From an uncultured Bacilli bacterium (GTDB lineage: Bacteria; Bacillota_I; Bacilli_A; RF39; UBA660), in the NCBI GenBank assembly GCA_934095865.1, contig CAKOKU010000020.1:1-13495 (forward strand): a stretch of DNA of 13,495 bases. Reading direction: 5' to 3'. Within the stretch, counting starts at the first letter, position 1. Every line of letters begins with the position of its first letter. The notes under the pieces were generated by a model, which saw nothing but the letters and a program-made list of their open reading frames with translations, was not told the DNA's origin and searched no databases. Shown piece after piece: positions 12,901 through 13,495 of this stretch. Both the position numbers and the translations under genes were made by a program.

Positions 12901-13336
12901 GACATAATTCTTCGTATTTTTCGCCATGAGGCGTTATTTTTAATTTTCTGGTATTTTCATCAACTATTGTAAAGATAATATCTAATCTTTCTTTTGGTAA
13001 ACAATCACAGATTAGATCTGACCATTCAATGATTGAAATGGCTTTCCCATCAAAATAGTCGTCAAAGCCAATATTTTCACAAGAATCTTCTAATCTATAA
13101 ACATCCATATGATAAAGTTTAGCTTCGCCATTATATTCTTTTACTAAATTAAAAGTTGGACTTGTTATTGTTTCGTTAATTCCTAAAGCTTGAGCAAATC
13201 CTTTAACAAATACTGTTTTGCCACTACCAAGCTCGCCATTTAAACATATTATCATTCCCGGAAATTTTTCTGATTCTATATTTTGTGCTAATTCAATTGT
13301 ATCTTCTGCCGATTTACTTATTACTTTATAATCCAT
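12887..13336 (-). CDS. tsaE: t6A synthesis ATPase TsaE
   Basis: This small P-loop ATPase resets the TsaB-TsaD complex between rounds of t6A formation. The 149 residues match the family (about 150). The Walker A motif is G34-E-L-G-S-G-K40-T41, followed by SPTFNLVKEY (59-68), HMDVYRLED (76-84) and the family-specific IIEWSD (102-107). Start: ATG at 13336, with AGGTGA 5 bases before it. In many Bacillota tsaE is directly fused by overlap to tsaB-rimI-tsaD; here it is upstream but separated from tsaB by a terminator and a new promoter, 102 bases apart. It lies immediately downstream of a 5S rRNA gene. Confidence 0.97.
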   Translation of the reverse strand: MDYKVISKSAEDTIELAQNIESEKFPGMIICLNGELGSGKTVFVKGFAQALGINETITSPTFNLVKEYNGEAKLYHMDVYRLEDSCENIGFDDYFDGKAISIIEWSDLICDCLPKERLDIIFTIVDENTRKLKITPHGEKYEELCQAVL

Positions 13337-13353
13337 TTATATCACCTAAATAT

Positions 13354-13382
13354 AGTATACAAAATAATAATTTACTAAGCAA
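13354..13382 (-). promoter_or_regulatory. tsaE promoter
   Basis: On the minus strand TTGCTT (13382-13377), a 17-base spacer and TATACT (13359-13354) form a sigma-A-type promoter placed between the rRNA terminator and tsaE; the start would be near 13347, giving a leader of about 11 nt. Confidence 0.65.
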
Positions 13383-13406
13383 TTAATTTAGTAAAAAATT
13401 TCTTTT

Positions 13407-13452
13407 AAAATGCCTATTTTAACGCAAAAAAAAATAGGCAACTTCCTATCTT
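13407..13452 (-). terminator. Terminator region of the rRNA operon
   Basis: Two hairpins share one strand. UGCCUAUUUU (13440-13431) pairs perfectly with AAAAUAGGCA (13420-13411), followed by only four U. Alternatively AAGAUAGG (13452-13445) pairs with CCUAUUUU (13438-13431), followed by a U-run. The second would consume the 3' end of 5S rRNA, so the first is more likely the true terminator and the second a competitor. Confidence 0.7.
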
Positions 13453-13495
13453 CGCATTCACTATTGTCGGCGTTTAAGTGCTTAACTTCTCTGTT
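13434..13495 (-). rRNA. rrf: 5S ribosomal RNA, 3' part
   Basis: The minus strand from the right edge reads AACAGAGAAGUUAAGC, then ACGCCGACAAUAGU, then GCGAAGAUAGGAAGUUGCC. These match the conserved 5S segments (CCGAACACAGAAGUUAAGC, GCGCCGAUGGUAGU and GAGAGUAGGACGUUGCC in typical Bacillota). The first half of the gene lies beyond the window. The 3' end is placed near 13434-13436 by analogy, since the 5' strand of the closing helix is not visible. It is presumably the last gene of a 16S-23S-5S operon reading towards tsaE. Confidence 0.93.

Noticed and set aside
1..13495. Mobile elements, phage genes, CRISPR arrays, toxin-antitoxin or defence islands
   Set aside because: No transposase, integrase, terminal inverted repeats with target duplications, regularly spaced repeats or defence-family domains were found; gene content is core-like throughout.
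1..13495. Mycoplasma-type genetic code (TGA as Trp), suggested by the very low GC
   Set aside because: rimI and the zinc-ribbon gene end naturally at TGA immediately before or overlapping the next start, and tryptophans in conserved positions are TGG.

Overview
The window is AT-rich chromosomal DNA that looks like a low-GC Bacillota (Bacilli-like, possibly an uncultured gut lineage; the lineage is inference). It has purine-rich AGGAGG-type ribosome binding sites, many extended -10 promoters, intrinsic terminators with long U-runs and Gram-positive-style gene families. TGA is a real stop here (rimI and the zinc-ribbon gene end in TGA) and Trp is read from TGG, so this is the standard bacterial code and not the Mycoplasma code. 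I see no insertion sequence, phage gene, integrase or CRISPR array. Nearly everything is on the minus strand; the only plus-strand gene is a cyclophilin lipoprotein.

Layout from left to right. (1) 1-175 is the 5' part of rpsJ, first gene of the S10 ribosomal-protein operon, with a structured leader of about 140 nt and one good promoter plus a second candidate. (2) 559-2082 is a monocistronic gpmI (glycolysis) with its own promoter, a hairpin-forming 5' UTR and a terminator. (3) 2307-4285 is an operon of comEB-like dCMP deaminase, trmL, a small zinc-ribbon membrane protein and a UPF0316 membrane protein. It starts from a promoter that physically overlaps the divergent promoter of a cyclophilin lipoprotein (4390-5058). 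(4) 5156-5620 is a COG2426-type small membrane protein. It is preceded by a 516-base gene-free stretch that I read as encoding a roughly 370-nt highly structured RNA ending at a textbook terminator. (5) 6137-8180 is a two-component system (sensor kinase and OmpR-type regulator), probably autoregulated through PhoP-box-like direct repeats. (6) 8278-8994 is a YebC/YeeN-family translation factor. (7) 9066-10720 is a two-gene operon: an exported TasA/camelysin-like protein followed by a patatin-like phospholipase. (8) 10826-13336 holds the bacterial t6A tRNA-modification set: tsaB-rimI-tsaD as an overlapping operon and tsaE upstream as its own unit. (9) The right edge is the 3' part of a 5S rRNA gene, the end of an rRNA operon that lies beyond the window.

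Functionally the region is mostly translation-centred: S10, 5S rRNA, tRNA wobble 2'-O-methylation (TrmL), t6A synthesis (TsaB/D/E), RimI and a YebC-type factor. Mixed in are central metabolism and envelope genes. The item most worth following up is the structured RNA at 5646-6020: it has at least seven mutually compatible helices, a long-range closing stem, strand-diagnostic G-U pairs and its own terminator, and I could not assign it to any RNA family I can recognise by eye.
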